Below the pieces are notes generated by a model, which made no database searches, was not told the origin of the DNA, and saw nothing but the letters and a program-made list of their open reading frames with translations. Of a stretch of 64,000 nucleotides of DNA, positions 1-8,894 are shown piece after piece (the first letter of the stretch is position 1; every line of letters starts with the position of its first letter). This DNA is from Gammaproteobacteria bacterium. GTDB lineage: Bacteria > Pseudomonadota > Gammaproteobacteria > Pseudomonadales > Pseudomonadaceae. The position numbers were made by a program, and so were the translations under genes. Location: contig JAHJYA010000049.1 in NCBI GenBank assembly GCA_018826895.1, positions 1 to 64,000 of the forward strand, written 5' to 3'.

Positions 1-32
1 GGCCCGGCCCTTCGGGTGGGGCCGCCTAGGTT

Positions 33-140
33 GCGCGCAAAATCTCGCCATGCGTTGTTGGAGGACTTGGCAAGGGAACGACGTGGACGGCGAGTCCATT
101 ATCGGCGCCCTCCGCCTAGCCTGGCGAGATTTTTCGCGGC
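33..140. repeat. Folded intergenic repeat (imperfect palindrome)
   Basis: A 12-bp perfect inverted repeat, AAAATCTCGCCA (39-50) and its complement (122-133), encloses about 71 bp. Nested inside are GGAGG (60-64) against CCTCC (109-113) and GGACT against AGTCC (93-97). The element could therefore fold as one long hairpin. It sits downstream of the aceF terminator and overlaps no recognisable gene. It resembles a REP- or MITE-type intergenic element; no known family was identified by search. Confidence 0.5.
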
Positions 141-228
141 AACGCGGCTAGCGACGAAACGGGAACAGACCCTAAGACCCGCTGCAGGTGTGCTGGCCGA
201 TGTCTGTTGTCATGCTTGTCCTGAGGGT

Positions 229-258
229 AAAAAAAACCCCGCCTATGTAAGCGGGGTT
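229..258 (-). terminator. Rho-independent terminator of aceE-aceF
   Basis: On the minus strand the stem AACCCCGC/GCGGGGTT with an 8-nt loop is followed by a run of eight T. It lies about 40 nt after the aceF stop codon, so it is the expected end of the aceE-aceF transcript. Confidence 0.85.
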
Positions 259-298
259 GAGGATACGAGCGTGGCGTGCTCGAAAGTTTAAAGCGGTG

Positions 299-1921
299 TT
301 ACAGCAGCATGGTGCGGATGTCGGTGAGCACATCGCCCAGGCGCTTGGTGAAGCGCGCGGCGGCGGCGCCGTTGATCACCCGGTGATCGTAGGACAGCGA
401 CAGCGGCAGCATCAGCTTGGGCTGGAAGGCTTTGCCATCCCAAACCGGCTGGATGGTCGCCTTGCTGACGCCGAGGATCGCCACTTCCGGCGCGTTGACG
501 ATCGGCGTGAAGCCGGTGCCGCCAATGTGACCGAGGCTGGAGATGGTGAAGCAGGCGCCCTGCATGTCATCGGCCGAGAGCTTTTTGGTGCGGGCTTTTT
601 CGGCCAGCGCCGCGGCTTCGGCAGCCAGTTGCAGCAGGCTCTTCTGGTCGACGTTCTTGATCACCGGGACCAGCAGGCCGTCCGGCGTATCGACGGCGAA
701 GCCGATGTGCACGTACTTCTTGCGAATGATCGCCTTGCCGCTCGGCGCCAGCGAACTGTTGAAGTCCGGCAGCTCCTTGAGCAGGTAGGCGCAGGCCTTG
801 AGCAGCAGCGGCAGGACGGTGAGCTTGACGCCCGCCTTCTCGGCCACGGCTTTCTGGGCGACGCGGAAGGCTTCCAGCTCGGTGATATCGGCCGAGTCGA
901 ACTGGGTCACGTGTGGCACGTTCAGCCAGCTGCGGTGCAGGTTGCTGGCGCCGACCTGCATCAGGCGGGTCATGGCCACTTCTTCGACTTCACCGAACTT
1001 GCTGAAGTCCACGGTCGGGATCGGCGGGATGCCGGCGCCACCGGTCGCGCCAGCGGGCGCTTCCTTGGCCTTCTGCATCATCGCCTTGACGTGCGCCTGG
1101 ACGTCTTCCTTGAGGATGCGGCCTTTTGGGCCGGTGCCTGGGACAGCGCTTAGGTCGACACCAAAGTCGCGCGCCAACTGACGCACGGCCGGGCCTGCAT
1201 GCACTTTGCCACCGGCTGGCGCCGGAGCGGGGGCTGCAGGCGTAGGTGCCGGCGCAGCGGCAGCGGGCTTTTCAGCCGGTGCGGCGGGGGCCTGGGCAGC
1301 TTCGGACTTGGCGGCTGGCGCGGGCGCCGCAGCGGCATCGCCGCCTGCGACTTTCAGCTTGAGGATGAAATCACCGGTGCCGACTTCATCTTCCAGCTTG
1401 ATGCCAATACTTTCCACCACGCCGGCAGCCGGCGAGGGGATTTCCATGCTGGCCTTGTCCGACTCCAGGGTGATCAGCGACTGATCGGCTTCGACGCTGT
1501 CGCCGACCTTGACCAGCACTTCGATGATCTTCGCCTTGCCGTCCGAACCGATATCCGGCACATGCACGTCCTGCACGCTGCTGGCGGCCGGTGCCGTCGC
1601 GGCAGGTGCCGGAGCAGCAGCCTCGGCGGCCTTCGGCGCTTCGGCAGCCGGCTCTGCTGCGGCAGCCGGAGCGGCCGCAGCGCTGTCGCCCTCGACCTCC
1701 AGATCGAACAGCTCGTCGCCTTCTTTCAGGCGGTCACCCAGCTTCACTTTCAGGCTCTTGATCACGCCGGCTTTAGGGGCTGGCACTTCCATGCTGGCCT
1801 TGTCCGACTCGAGCGTGAGAATGCTCTGGTCGGCTTCGATACGGTCGCCAACCTTGACGAACAGTTCGATGACTTCGCCTTCGCCACCGCCAATATCGGG
1901 TACGCGGATTAATTCGCTCAC
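299..1921 (-). CDS. aceF: Pyruvate dehydrogenase E2, dihydrolipoyl acetyltransferase
   Basis: This is the core subunit of the pyruvate dehydrogenase complex. It moves the acetyl group from lipoyl-lysine to CoA. The 540 residues contain two lipoyl domains with LESDKASME motifs (Lys41 and Lys156), each followed by a long Ala/Pro-rich swinging linker. A peripheral subunit-binding domain follows at about 240-275, then the catalytic domain ending in DHRVING (His513, Asn517). Asn instead of the enteric Asp at 517 is, from memory, the form found in Azotobacter and Pseudomonas E2, not a defect. It starts 11 nt after the aceE stop, with a GGAG-type ribosome site in the gap, so it is co-transcribed with aceE. 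E3 is not in the window. Confidence 0.97.
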   Translation of the reverse strand: MSELIRVPDIGGGEGEVIELFVKVGDRIEADQSILTLESDKASMEVPAPKAGVIKSLKVKLGDRLKEGDELFDLEVEGDSAAAAPAAAAEPAAEAPKAAEAAAPAPAATAPAASSVQDVHVPDIGSDGKAKIIEVLVKVGDSVEADQSLITLESDKASMEIPSPAAGVVESIGIKLEDEVGTGDFILKLKVAGGDAAAAPAPAAKSEAAQAPAAPAEKPAAAAPAPTPAAPAPAPAGGKVHAGPAVRQLARDFGVDLSAVPGTGPKGRILKEDVQAHVKAMMQKAKEAPAGATGGAGIPPIPTVDFSKFGEVEEVAMTRLMQVGASNLHRSWLNVPHVTQFDSADITELEAFRVAQKAVAEKAGVKLTVLPLLLKACAYLLKELPDFNSSLAPSGKAIIRKKYVHIGFAVDTPDGLLVPVIKNVDQKSLLQLAAEAAALAEKARTKKLSADDMQGACFTISSLGHIGGTGFTPIVNAPEVAILGVSKATIQPVWDGKAFQPKLMLPLSLSYDHRVINGAAAARFTKRLGDVLTDIRTMLL

Positions 1922-1932
1922 AGTGCGTCTCC

Positions 1933-4578
1933 TTAGCAGTCCAGTGGGTTGCGTTTGTCCGGGTCGATGCCGAACTTGACGATGGCCTCAGCCACCACCT
2001 TAGGTTCGATATCACCCCGGTCAGCCAGCGCTTCGAGCGCGGCGAGCACGACCCAGTTGCGGTCTACTTCAAAGAAGTGACGCAGCTTCTTGCGGCTGTC
2101 ACTGCGACCGAAGCCGTCGGTGCCCAGGACCTTGAACTCCTTGCTCGGTACCCACTGACGAATCTGTTCGGCGAACAGCTTCATGTAGTCGGTAGAGGCA
2201 ATCACCGGGCCTTGGCGGCCGCCCAGGCACTCTTCCACATAGGTCTGCTTGGGCTTCTGCGCCGGGTGCAGACGGTTGCTGCGTTCCACGGCCAGGCCGT
2301 CGCGGCGCAGCTCGTTGAAGCTGGTGACGCTCCACACGTCTGCCGCGACATTGAACTCGTCACGCAGGATCTTCGCCGCTTCGCGCACTTCACGCAGGAT
2401 GGTGCCGGAACCGAGGAGCTGCACGTGGTGCGCGGCTTCCTTCTTGTCTTCTTCGAGCAGGTACATGCCCTTGATGATGCCTTCCTCGACACCCGCCGGC
2501 ATGGCCGGCTGCTGGTAGGACTCGTTCATCACGGTGATGTAGTAGAAGACGTCTTGCTGTTCTTCGGTCATCTTCTTCATGCCGTCCTGGATGATCACCG
2601 CCAGCTCGTAGCCGTAGGTCGGATCATAGGTGCGGCAGTTGGGGATGGTCGCCGCCAGCATGTGGCTGTGGCCGTCCTCGTGCTGCAGGCCTTCGCCGTT
2701 CAGCGTGGTACGCCCGGCGGTGCCGCCGATCAGGAAACCACGGGTGCGGCTGTCGCCAGCGGCCCAGGCCAGGTCGCCAATGCGCTGGAAGCCGAACATC
2801 GAATAGAAGATGTAGAACGGCAGCATCGGTTGGTTGTGGCTGGAGTACGACGTACCTGCGGCAATGAAGGAGCTCATGGCGCCGGCTTCGTTGATGCCTT
2901 CTTCGAGAATCTGGCCCTTCTTGTCCTCGCGGTAGAACATCACCTGGTCTTTATCCACCGGCTCATACAGCTGGCCGACCGAGGAGTAGATACCGAGCTG
3001 ACGGAACATGCCTTCCATACCGAAGGTACGGGCCTCGTCCGGGATGATCGGGACGATGCGCTGGCCGATGTCCTTGTCCTTGACCAGTTGCGCGAGGATA
3101 CGCACGAAGGCCATGGTGGTGGAGATTTCACGGTCGCCCGAGCCATCGAGGATGGCCTTGAGGGTGTCCAGCGGTGGTGTCGGGATGCTGAAGCTCTTGG
3201 CCCGACGCTGCGGCACGAAACCACCGAGGGCGGTGCGGCGTTCGCTCAGGTAACGGGCTTCTGCGCTGCCTTCTTCCGGCTTGAGGAACGGCAGGTTTTC
3301 CAGCTCCTCGTCCTTGACCGGAATGTCAAAGCGGTCGCGGAACTGCTTGAGGCTGTCGACATCGACTTTCTTGGTGTTGTGCGCGGTGTTCTTCGCTTCA
3401 CCGGCGCCGGTGCCATAACCCTTGACGGTCTTGGCCAGGATCACGGTCGGCTGCTCTTTGTGGTTGACCGCCTGATGGTAGGCTGCATAGACCTTGTACG
3501 GGTCGTGGCCGCCACGGTTGAGCTTCCAGATCTCGTCGTCGGACAGATCGGCAACCATCGCCTTGAGTTCCGGCGAGTTGAAGAAGTGCTCACGGACGAA
3601 CGCGCCGTCCTTGGCCTTGTAGTTCTGGTATTCGCCGTCGATGACTTCGTCCATGCGGCGCTGCAGGATGCCATCGACGTCCTTGGCCAGCAGTGGGTCC
3701 CAGAAACGGCCCCAGACCACTTTGTTGACGTTCCAGCCACCGCCACGGAACACGCCTTCGAGCTCCTGGATGATCTTGCCATTACCGCGCACTGGGCCGT
3801 CGAGGCGCTGCAGGTTGCAGTTGATGACGAAGATCAGGTTGTCCAGCTTCTCGCGGCCAGCCAGGGAGATCGCGCCGAGGGATTCCGGCTCGTCGCACTC
3901 GCCGTCGCCCATAAAGCACCAGACCTTCTGCTTGCCGGCTGGGATAAAGCCACGCGCTTCCAGGTACTTCATAAAGCGTGCCTGGTAGATCGCCTGGATC
4001 GGGCCCAGACCCATGGACACGGTCGGGAACTGCCAGAAGTCCGGCATCAGCCAGGGGTGCGGGTAGGACGACAGGCCTTGGCCATCGACTTCCTGGCGGA
4101 AGTTGTTCATCTGCTCTTCGCTGATGCGGCCTTCCATGAACGCACGGGCGTAAACGCCGGGCGAGGCGTGACCCTGGAAGAAAATCAGGTCGCCGCCGTG
4201 CTCCTCAGTCGGAGCCTGGAAGAAGTAGTTGAAGCCGATGTCATACAGCGTCGCCGAGGAGGCGAAACTGGAAATGTGACCGCCCAAGTCTGAGTCTTTC
4301 AGGTTGGTGCGCATCACCATGGCCAGGGCGTTCCAGCGCACCAGCGAGCGAATGCGGCGTTCCATGAACAGGTCGCCAGGCATGCGTGCTTCGTGGGTTA
4401 CCGGAATGGTGTTGCGGTACGGCGTGGTGATGGCGTACGGCAGCTGCGAACCGCTGCGCGTTGCCAGTTCACCCAGGCGGGTCATCAGGTAATGCGCGCG
4501 CTCTTCGCCTTCCTTGTCGAGTACGGACTCAAGGGCGTCCAGCCATTCCTGGGTTTCGATGGGATCGAGGTCTTGCAT
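1933..4578 (-). CDS. aceE: Pyruvate dehydrogenase E1 component, homodimeric type
   Basis: This thiamine-diphosphate enzyme decarboxylates pyruvate and acetylates the lipoyl group of AceF. It has 881 residues, the usual length of the single-chain E1. The TPP/Mg motif runs from GDGECDEP (about 224-231) to the NCN near residue 251. The reading frame stays open upstream to 4749, but the start at 4578 (MQDLDPIE) is preceded by CTGGAG at a good distance and matches the family N-terminus. The upstream stretch crosses the operator region and is unlikely to be translated. It is the first gene of the aceE-aceF operon and is divergent from glnE. Two 15-bp palindromes at 4690 and 4742 are probable control sites. 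Confidence 0.97.
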   Translation of the reverse strand: MQDLDPIETQEWLDALESVLDKEGEERAHYLMTRLGELATRSGSQLPYAITTPYRNTIPVTHEARMPGDLFMERRIRSLVRWNALAMVMRTNLKDSDLGGHISSFASSATLYDIGFNYFFQAPTEEHGGDLIFFQGHASPGVYARAFMEGRISEEQMNNFRQEVDGQGLSSYPHPWLMPDFWQFPTVSMGLGPIQAIYQARFMKYLEARGFIPAGKQKVWCFMGDGECDEPESLGAISLAGREKLDNLIFVINCNLQRLDGPVRGNGKIIQELEGVFRGGGWNVNKVVWGRFWDPLLAKDVDGILQRRMDEVIDGEYQNYKAKDGAFVREHFFNSPELKAMVADLSDDEIWKLNRGGHDPYKVYAAYHQAVNHKEQPTVILAKTVKGYGTGAGEAKNTAHNTKKVDVDSLKQFRDRFDIPVKDEELENLPFLKPEEGSAEARYLSERRTALGGFVPQRRAKSFSIPTPPLDTLKAILDGSGDREISTTMAFVRILAQLVKDKDIGQRIVPIIPDEARTFGMEGMFRQLGIYSSVGQLYEPVDKDQVMFYREDKKGQILEEGINEAGAMSSFIAAGTSYSSHNQPMLPFYIFYSMFGFQRIGDLAWAAGDSRTRGFLIGGTAGRTTLNGEGLQHEDGHSHMLAATIPNCRTYDPTYGYELAVIIQDGMKKMTEEQQDVFYYITVMNESYQQPAMPAGVEEGIIKGMYLLEEDKKEAAHHVQLLGSGTILREVREAAKILRDEFNVAADVWSVTSFNELRRDGLAVERSNRLHPAQKPKQTYVEECLGGRQGPVIASTDYMKLFAEQIRQWVPSKEFKVLGTDGFGRSDSRKKLRHFFEVDRNWVVLAALEALADRGDIEPKVVAEAIVKFGIDPDKRNPLDC

Positions 4579-4689
4579 GGCTTGCTCCAGGGCGGAAAGG
4601 CTTCCAGAATCGGAGGCCAGGGGTCGTGCCCGGCTTCGTGAGCGGAACACGTGAATTCTTGATTTTACCGAGGGTGGACCCGGCATCCG

Positions 4690-4704
4690 TGTAGTTTTAC
4701 TACA
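4690..4704. promoter_or_regulatory. Palindromic operator 1 upstream of aceE
   Basis: TGTAGTTTTACTACA is a perfect 6-3-6 palindrome (TGTAGT-N3-ACTACA) 112 nt upstream of the aceE start. Read on the other strand it matches the second site at 4742 in 13 of 15 positions. Repeated palindromes of this type indicate binding of a dimeric repressor. The best candidate, by recalled literature on aceE control in Pseudomonas, is the RpiR-family regulator RccR; this assignment is an inference. Confidence 0.7.
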
Positions 4705-4741
4705 TTTGGACGGCGATTTCAGCCCTCCGGACACAATCAGC

Positions 4742-4756
4742 AGTAGCAAAACTACA
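4742..4756. promoter_or_regulatory. Palindromic operator 2 between aceE and glnE
   Basis: AGTAGCAAAACTACA has a perfect ACTACA half-site and a near-perfect partner half. Its centre is 52 bp from operator 1, close to five helical turns, so both sites would face the same side of the DNA. It lies 92 nt before glnE, so the pair could affect both divergent genes. Confidence 0.65.
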
Positions 4757-4847
4757 ATTAGCTAAGCCGTCTCGGGTGTGCGTGCAGTCTGGCACGCAGG
4801 TTCCGGGCCTTGAATGCCGCCTTGCGGCCCGCCAAAAAGGATAGACC

Positions 4848-7793
4848 ATGAGCCTGCCTGCACAGGTCCCGTTGCCGGCCTTGCTTGAGTCCGTAGCCTG
4901 TCGCGCCGAAGCGGCGCTGTCGAGTGCGTTTGCAGTCTGTGAAGCGGGCTCAGTTCCCGGTTGGGGGCAATGGCTTGACCAGCATCGCGAGGCGTTACGC
5001 CGTGTCGCCGCCGCCAGCGATTTCGTGGCGCAACAGGCGCAGCGCGATGCGCCCATGTTTATCGAGCTTGCCGTCAGTGGTGCGCTGGGGGAATCGCTGT
5101 CTGACGGTGCTTTGCGTGCCCAATTGCAGCAGGCGCTGCAGGGTTGCCAGAGCGAGGACGAGCTGGGGCGCTGCCTGCGGCGCTTTCGCAATCGCCAGCA
5201 GGTGCGCATCATCTGGCGTGACCTGACCCGCCAGGCCGACCTGATCGAGACCTGCCGTGACCTCTCCGATCTGGCTGACTGCTGCATCGACGAAGCCTAT
5301 CAATGGTTGTACCCGCGCTGCTGCGAACAGTTCGGTACACCGATCGGGCGCCGCACCGCTGAGCCCCAGCACATGGTCATTCTCGGTATGGGTAAGCTGG
5401 GCGCCCATGAGCTGAACCTGTCTTCGGATATCGATCTGATCTTCGGCTACCCCGAGGGCGGTGAGACCGAAGGGGTGAAGCGTCCGCTGGATAACCAGGA
5501 GTTCTTCATTCGTGTCGGGCAGAAGCTGATCAAGGCGCTAGACGTGATCACCGTCGACGGCTTCGTCTTTCGCACCGACATGCGCTTGCGGCCCTACGGC
5601 TCCAGTGGTGCGCTGGTATTCAGCTTCAACGCCCTGGAGCAGTACTACCAGGACCAGGGGCGCGACTGGGAGCGCTACGCCATGATCAAGGCCCGCGTGG
5701 TGGGCGGTGATCAGCTCGCCGGTGCGCACCTGCTCGATATGCTGCGGCCCTTCGTCTACCGGCGTTACCTGGACTTTTCCGCCATCGACGCGCTGCGCAC
5801 CATGAAACAGCTGATCCAGCAGGAGGTGCGGCGCAAGGGCATGGCCGAGAACATCAAGCTCGGTGCCGGCGGCATCCGTGAGGTGGAGTTCATTGCCCAA
5901 GCCTTTCAGCTGATCCACGGTGGGCGCGACCTCAGTCTGCAGCAACGCTCGCTGTTCGCCGTGCTCAATACCCTGCGTGATCAGGGCTATCTGCAAGCGG
6001 CGGTGACCGACGAGCTGCGTGATGGCTATGCCTTTCTGCGCTATGCCGAGCACGCCCTGCAGGCCATTGATGACCGGCAGACGCAGATGCTGCCAGACAG
6101 TGAGCAGGACCGCGCGCGCGTGGCCTGGATGCTCGGCTTCGCCGACTGGGCGGCGTTCCATGATCAGTTGATGCATTGGCGTGGGCGTATCGACTGGCAT
6201 TTTCGCCAGGTCATCGCTGACCCCGACGAGGAGCTCGACACGCCGGACGATGAGGCCTACGGCTGCGAGTGGATGCCGCTGTGGGATGACATGCAGGACG
6301 AGGAAGCGGCCTGCCGGCAGCTTACCGAGGCGGGCTTTAGCGAGCCCCAGGCGGCGTTGCAGCGCTTGGTCGGCTTGCGCAACGGCAACCAGGTGCGGGC
6401 GATGCAGCGGCTCGGTCGTGAGCGCCTGGATGCCTTTGTCCCGCGCCTGTTGGCGCAGGCGGCAGAGCATGACAACCCTGACTTGGTGCTCGAGCGGGTA
6501 TTGCCACTGATTGAGGCCGTGGCGCGGCGCTCGGCTTATCTGGTGCTGCTGGCAGAAAACCCCGGTGCCCTGCAGCGCTTGCTCACCCTCTGCGCCGCCA
6601 GCCCATGGATTGCCGAACAGATCACCCGTTTTCCGCTGTTGCTCGATGAGTTGCTCAATGAGGGGCGGCTGTTCCATCCGCCGCTGGCGCCTGAGCTGGC
6701 TGCCGAGCTGCGCGAGCGCCTGACGCGTATTCCCGAAGACGATCTCGAGCAGCAGATGGAAGCGCTGCGCCACTTCAAACTGGCTCATCGCTTGCGCGTT
6801 GCCGCCTCGGAAATTGCCGGTACCCTGCCGCTGATGAAGGTCAGCGATTACCTGACCTGGCTGGCCGAGGCGATTCTCGACCAGGTGTTGGCCCTGGCTT
6901 GGCGCCAGACCGTCGCGCGTCATGGCGTGCCGCAACGCGCCGATGGCAGCCTGTGCGATCCGGATTTCATTATTGTCGGCTACGGCAAGGTCGGCGGCAT
7001 CGAGCTGGGACACGGTTCGGACCTGGACCTGGTGTTTATCCACGACGGCGACCCGCAGGCGGAGACCGATGGCGCCAAGCCGATTGATGGTGCGCAATTC
7101 TTCACGCGTCTGGGCCAGCGCATCATTCACCTGCTGACCGCGCAAACCAACTCCGGCCAGCTCTATGAAGTCGACATGCGCTTGCGCCCGTCCGGCGCGT
7201 CGGGTTTGCTGGTCAGCTCGCTCGGCGCCTTTGCCCGCTACCAGGCCAGCGATGCCTGGACCTGGGAACACCAGGCGCTGGTGCGCGCGCGGGTGCTGGT
7301 GGGTTGCAAGCGGGTCGGACAGGCGTTCGAGGCGGTGCGTGCCGAGGTCCTGCAGCGCCCGCGTGAGGATGAGGTGCTGCGCCGTGAGGTCAGCGAGATG
7401 CGCGCCAAGATGCGTGACAATCTCGGCAGTAAGGCCACGCTTGCCGGGACGGCGGCCAATGCCTTCGAGGCCGCGCAGCCGTTCGATCTAAAGCAGGATG
7501 CCGGTGGTATCGTCGATATCGAATTTATGGTGCAATACGCGGCCCTGGCCTGGTCGGGCACGCACCCGCAGGTGCTGGTGTTTACCGACAATATTCGCAT
7601 TCTTGAGGTACTGGAGCAGGTGGGGTTGTTGCCGGGTGAAGACGCCCGTTTGTTGCAGACGATCTACAAGGCTTACCGTTCCGCCGCTCACCGCCAGGCG
7701 CTGCAGAAGCAGCCTGGGGTGGTTGCCGGGGACCAGTTTCAGGACGAGCGCCGCGCCGTGATGCGCATCTGGCACGCCCTGGGGCTGAATTGA
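4848..7793 (+). CDS. glnE: Bifunctional glutamine synthetase adenylyltransferase / adenylyl-removing enzyme
   Basis: GlnE switches glutamine synthetase off by adenylylation and on again by phosphorolytic removal of AMP, in response to PII proteins and glutamine. The 981 residues contain two nucleotidyltransferase domains. The N-terminal (removing) one has SSDIDLIF near residues 192-199 with both metal-binding Asp. The C-terminal (transferring) one has GSDLDLVF at about 723-730. Both catalytic centres look intact. AAAGGATAG precedes the ATG. It is followed 68 nt later by ilvE. Confidence 0.97.
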   Translation: MSLPAQVPLPALLESVACRAEAALSSAFAVCEAGSVPGWGQWLDQHREALRRVAAASDFVAQQAQRDAPMFIELAVSGALGESLSDGALRAQLQQALQGCQSEDELGRCLRRFRNRQQVRIIWRDLTRQADLIETCRDLSDLADCCIDEAYQWLYPRCCEQFGTPIGRRTAEPQHMVILGMGKLGAHELNLSSDIDLIFGYPEGGETEGVKRPLDNQEFFIRVGQKLIKALDVITVDGFVFRTDMRLRPYGSSGALVFSFNALEQYYQDQGRDWERYAMIKARVVGGDQLAGAHLLDMLRPFVYRRYLDFSAIDALRTMKQLIQQEVRRKGMAENIKLGAGGIREVEFIAQAFQLIHGGRDLSLQQRSLFAVLNTLRDQGYLQAAVTDELRDGYAFLRYAEHALQAIDDRQTQMLPDSEQDRARVAWMLGFADWAAFHDQLMHWRGRIDWHFRQVIADPDEELDTPDDEAYGCEWMPLWDDMQDEEAACRQLTEAGFSEPQAALQRLVGLRNGNQVRAMQRLGRERLDAFVPRLLAQAAEHDNPDLVLERVLPLIEAVARRSAYLVLLAENPGALQRLLTLCAASPWIAEQITRFPLLLDELLNEGRLFHPPLAPELAAELRERLTRIPEDDLEQQMEALRHFKLAHRLRVAASEIAGTLPLMKVSDYLTWLAEAILDQVLALAWRQTVARHGVPQRADGSLCDPDFIIVGYGKVGGIELGHGSDLDLVFIHDGDPQAETDGAKPIDGAQFFTRLGQRIIHLLTAQTNSGQLYEVDMRLRPSGASGLLVSSLGAFARYQASDAWTWEHQALVRARVLVGCKRVGQAFEAVRAEVLQRPREDEVLRREVSEMRAKMRDNLGSKATLAGTAANAFEAAQPFDLKQDAGGIVDIEFMVQYAALAWSGTHPQVLVFTDNIRILEVLEQVGLLPGEDARLLQTIYKAYRSAAHRQALQKQPGVVAGDQFQDERRAVMRIWHALGLN

Positions 7794-7861
7794 CTTTCAC
7801 GTGCCGTGGCCGTTCGGGTCAGGTGCAGAACGTATGAATCGAACTTGAGGAGCAGGCAACT

Positions 7862-8785
7862 ATGTCCATGGCCGATCGTGATGGCGTGATCTGGTATGAC
7901 GGCGAACTGGTGCCGTGGCGCAACGCGACCACCCACGTACTGACCCATACCCTGCACTACGGCATGGGCGTGTTTGAAGGCGTACGCGCCTACAATACCC
8001 CGGACGGCACGGCGATCTTCCGTCTGGACGCGCACACCGACCGCCTCTTCGATTCAGCGCACATCATGGGCATGAAGATCCCCTACACCAAGGAAGAGAT
8101 CAACGAAGCCACCCGCGCCGCCGTGCGTGAGAACAACCTGGAAAGCGCCTATATCCGGCCGATGGTGTTCTACGGATCCGAAGCCATGGGCCTGCGTGCC
8201 AGCGGCCTGAAGGTGCAGGTCATCGTGGCCGCCTGGAGCTGGGGCGCCTACATGGGCGACGAAGCCCTGCAGGCCGGTATCAAGGTGCGCACCAGCTCCT
8301 TTACCCGTCATCACGTCAACATCTCGATGACCCGCGCCAAGGCCAACGGCAACTACATCAACTCGATGCTGGCCCTGCAGGAAGCGATTTCCGGCGGTGC
8401 TGACGAGGCCATGCTGCTCGACCCGGAAGGCTACGTGGCCGAGGGTTCGGGCGAGAACATCTTCCTGGTCAAAAATGGTGTGATCTACACCCCGGAAGTC
8501 ACCTCGTGCCTGAACGGCATCACGCGTAACACCATCCTCACCCTGGCAGCCGAGCACGGCATCGACGTGGTCGAGAAGCGCATCACCCGTGATGAGGTGT
8601 ACATCGCGGATGAAGCCTTCTTCACCGGCACCGCCGCTGAAGTCACGCCGATCCGCGAGGTCGACGGCCGGCAGATCGGCGCGGGTCGCCGTGGTCCGGT
8701 GACCGAGAAGCTGCAGACTGCCTACTTTGACTTGGTAACAGGCAAAACCAGTAATCACGCCGCATGGCGTACGCTGGTCAAGTAA
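7862..8785 (+). CDS. ilvE: Branched-chain amino acid aminotransferase
   Basis: This PLP enzyme makes the final transamination in isoleucine, leucine and valine synthesis, using glutamate as amino donor. It has 307 residues, normal for fold-type IV transaminases. The PLP-binding lysine is Lys160 within RAKANGNYINS. The LHYGMGVFEGVRAY segment near residue 31 is the substrate-pocket signature. TTGAGGAG lies just upstream of the ATG. A 9-bp stem-loop follows the gene. Confidence 0.96.
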   Translation: MSMADRDGVIWYDGELVPWRNATTHVLTHTLHYGMGVFEGVRAYNTPDGTAIFRLDAHTDRLFDSAHIMGMKIPYTKEEINEATRAAVRENNLESAYIRPMVFYGSEAMGLRASGLKVQVIVAAWSWGAYMGDEALQAGIKVRTSSFTRHHVNISMTRAKANGNYINSMLALQEAISGGADEAMLLDPEGYVAEGSGENIFLVKNGVIYTPEVTSCLNGITRNTILTLAAEHGIDVVEKRITRDEVYIADEAFFTGTAAEVTPIREVDGRQIGAGRRGPVTEKLQTAYFDLVTGKTSNHAAWRTLVK

Positions 8786-8796
8786 GCCTTGGCGTT

Positions 8797-8818
8797 TGCC
8801 GCAAACCTGTTTGCGGCA
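8797..8818 (+). terminator. Stem-loop after ilvE
   Basis: TGCCGCAAA pairs with TTTGCGGCA across a 4-nt CCTG loop, 12 nt after the ilvE stop. No T-run follows, so it may only stabilise or attenuate transcripts before waaF. Confidence 0.45.
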
Positions 8819-8894
8819 TCGCAGGCTAGGCTGATCGTCGAGTATCGAGTCTGTCCGGGAGGCGAAAGCCTCCCTGATCGTTTCTGGAATAAGC

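Noticed and set aside
16..291. A 91-codon plus-strand frame at the left edge
   Set aside because: It crosses the folded repeat and the aceF terminator, has no ribosome site and no family look.
2077..4293. A 738-codon open frame on the plus strand across aceE
   Set aside because: It is antisense to a certain gene, has no domain sense (His/Val/Leu-rich low-complexity pattern), and arises from GC-rich codon bias.
4579..4749. N-terminal extension of AceE by 57 residues
   Set aside because: The extension covers the operator region, is not conserved, and the ATG at 4578 has the proper ribosome site.
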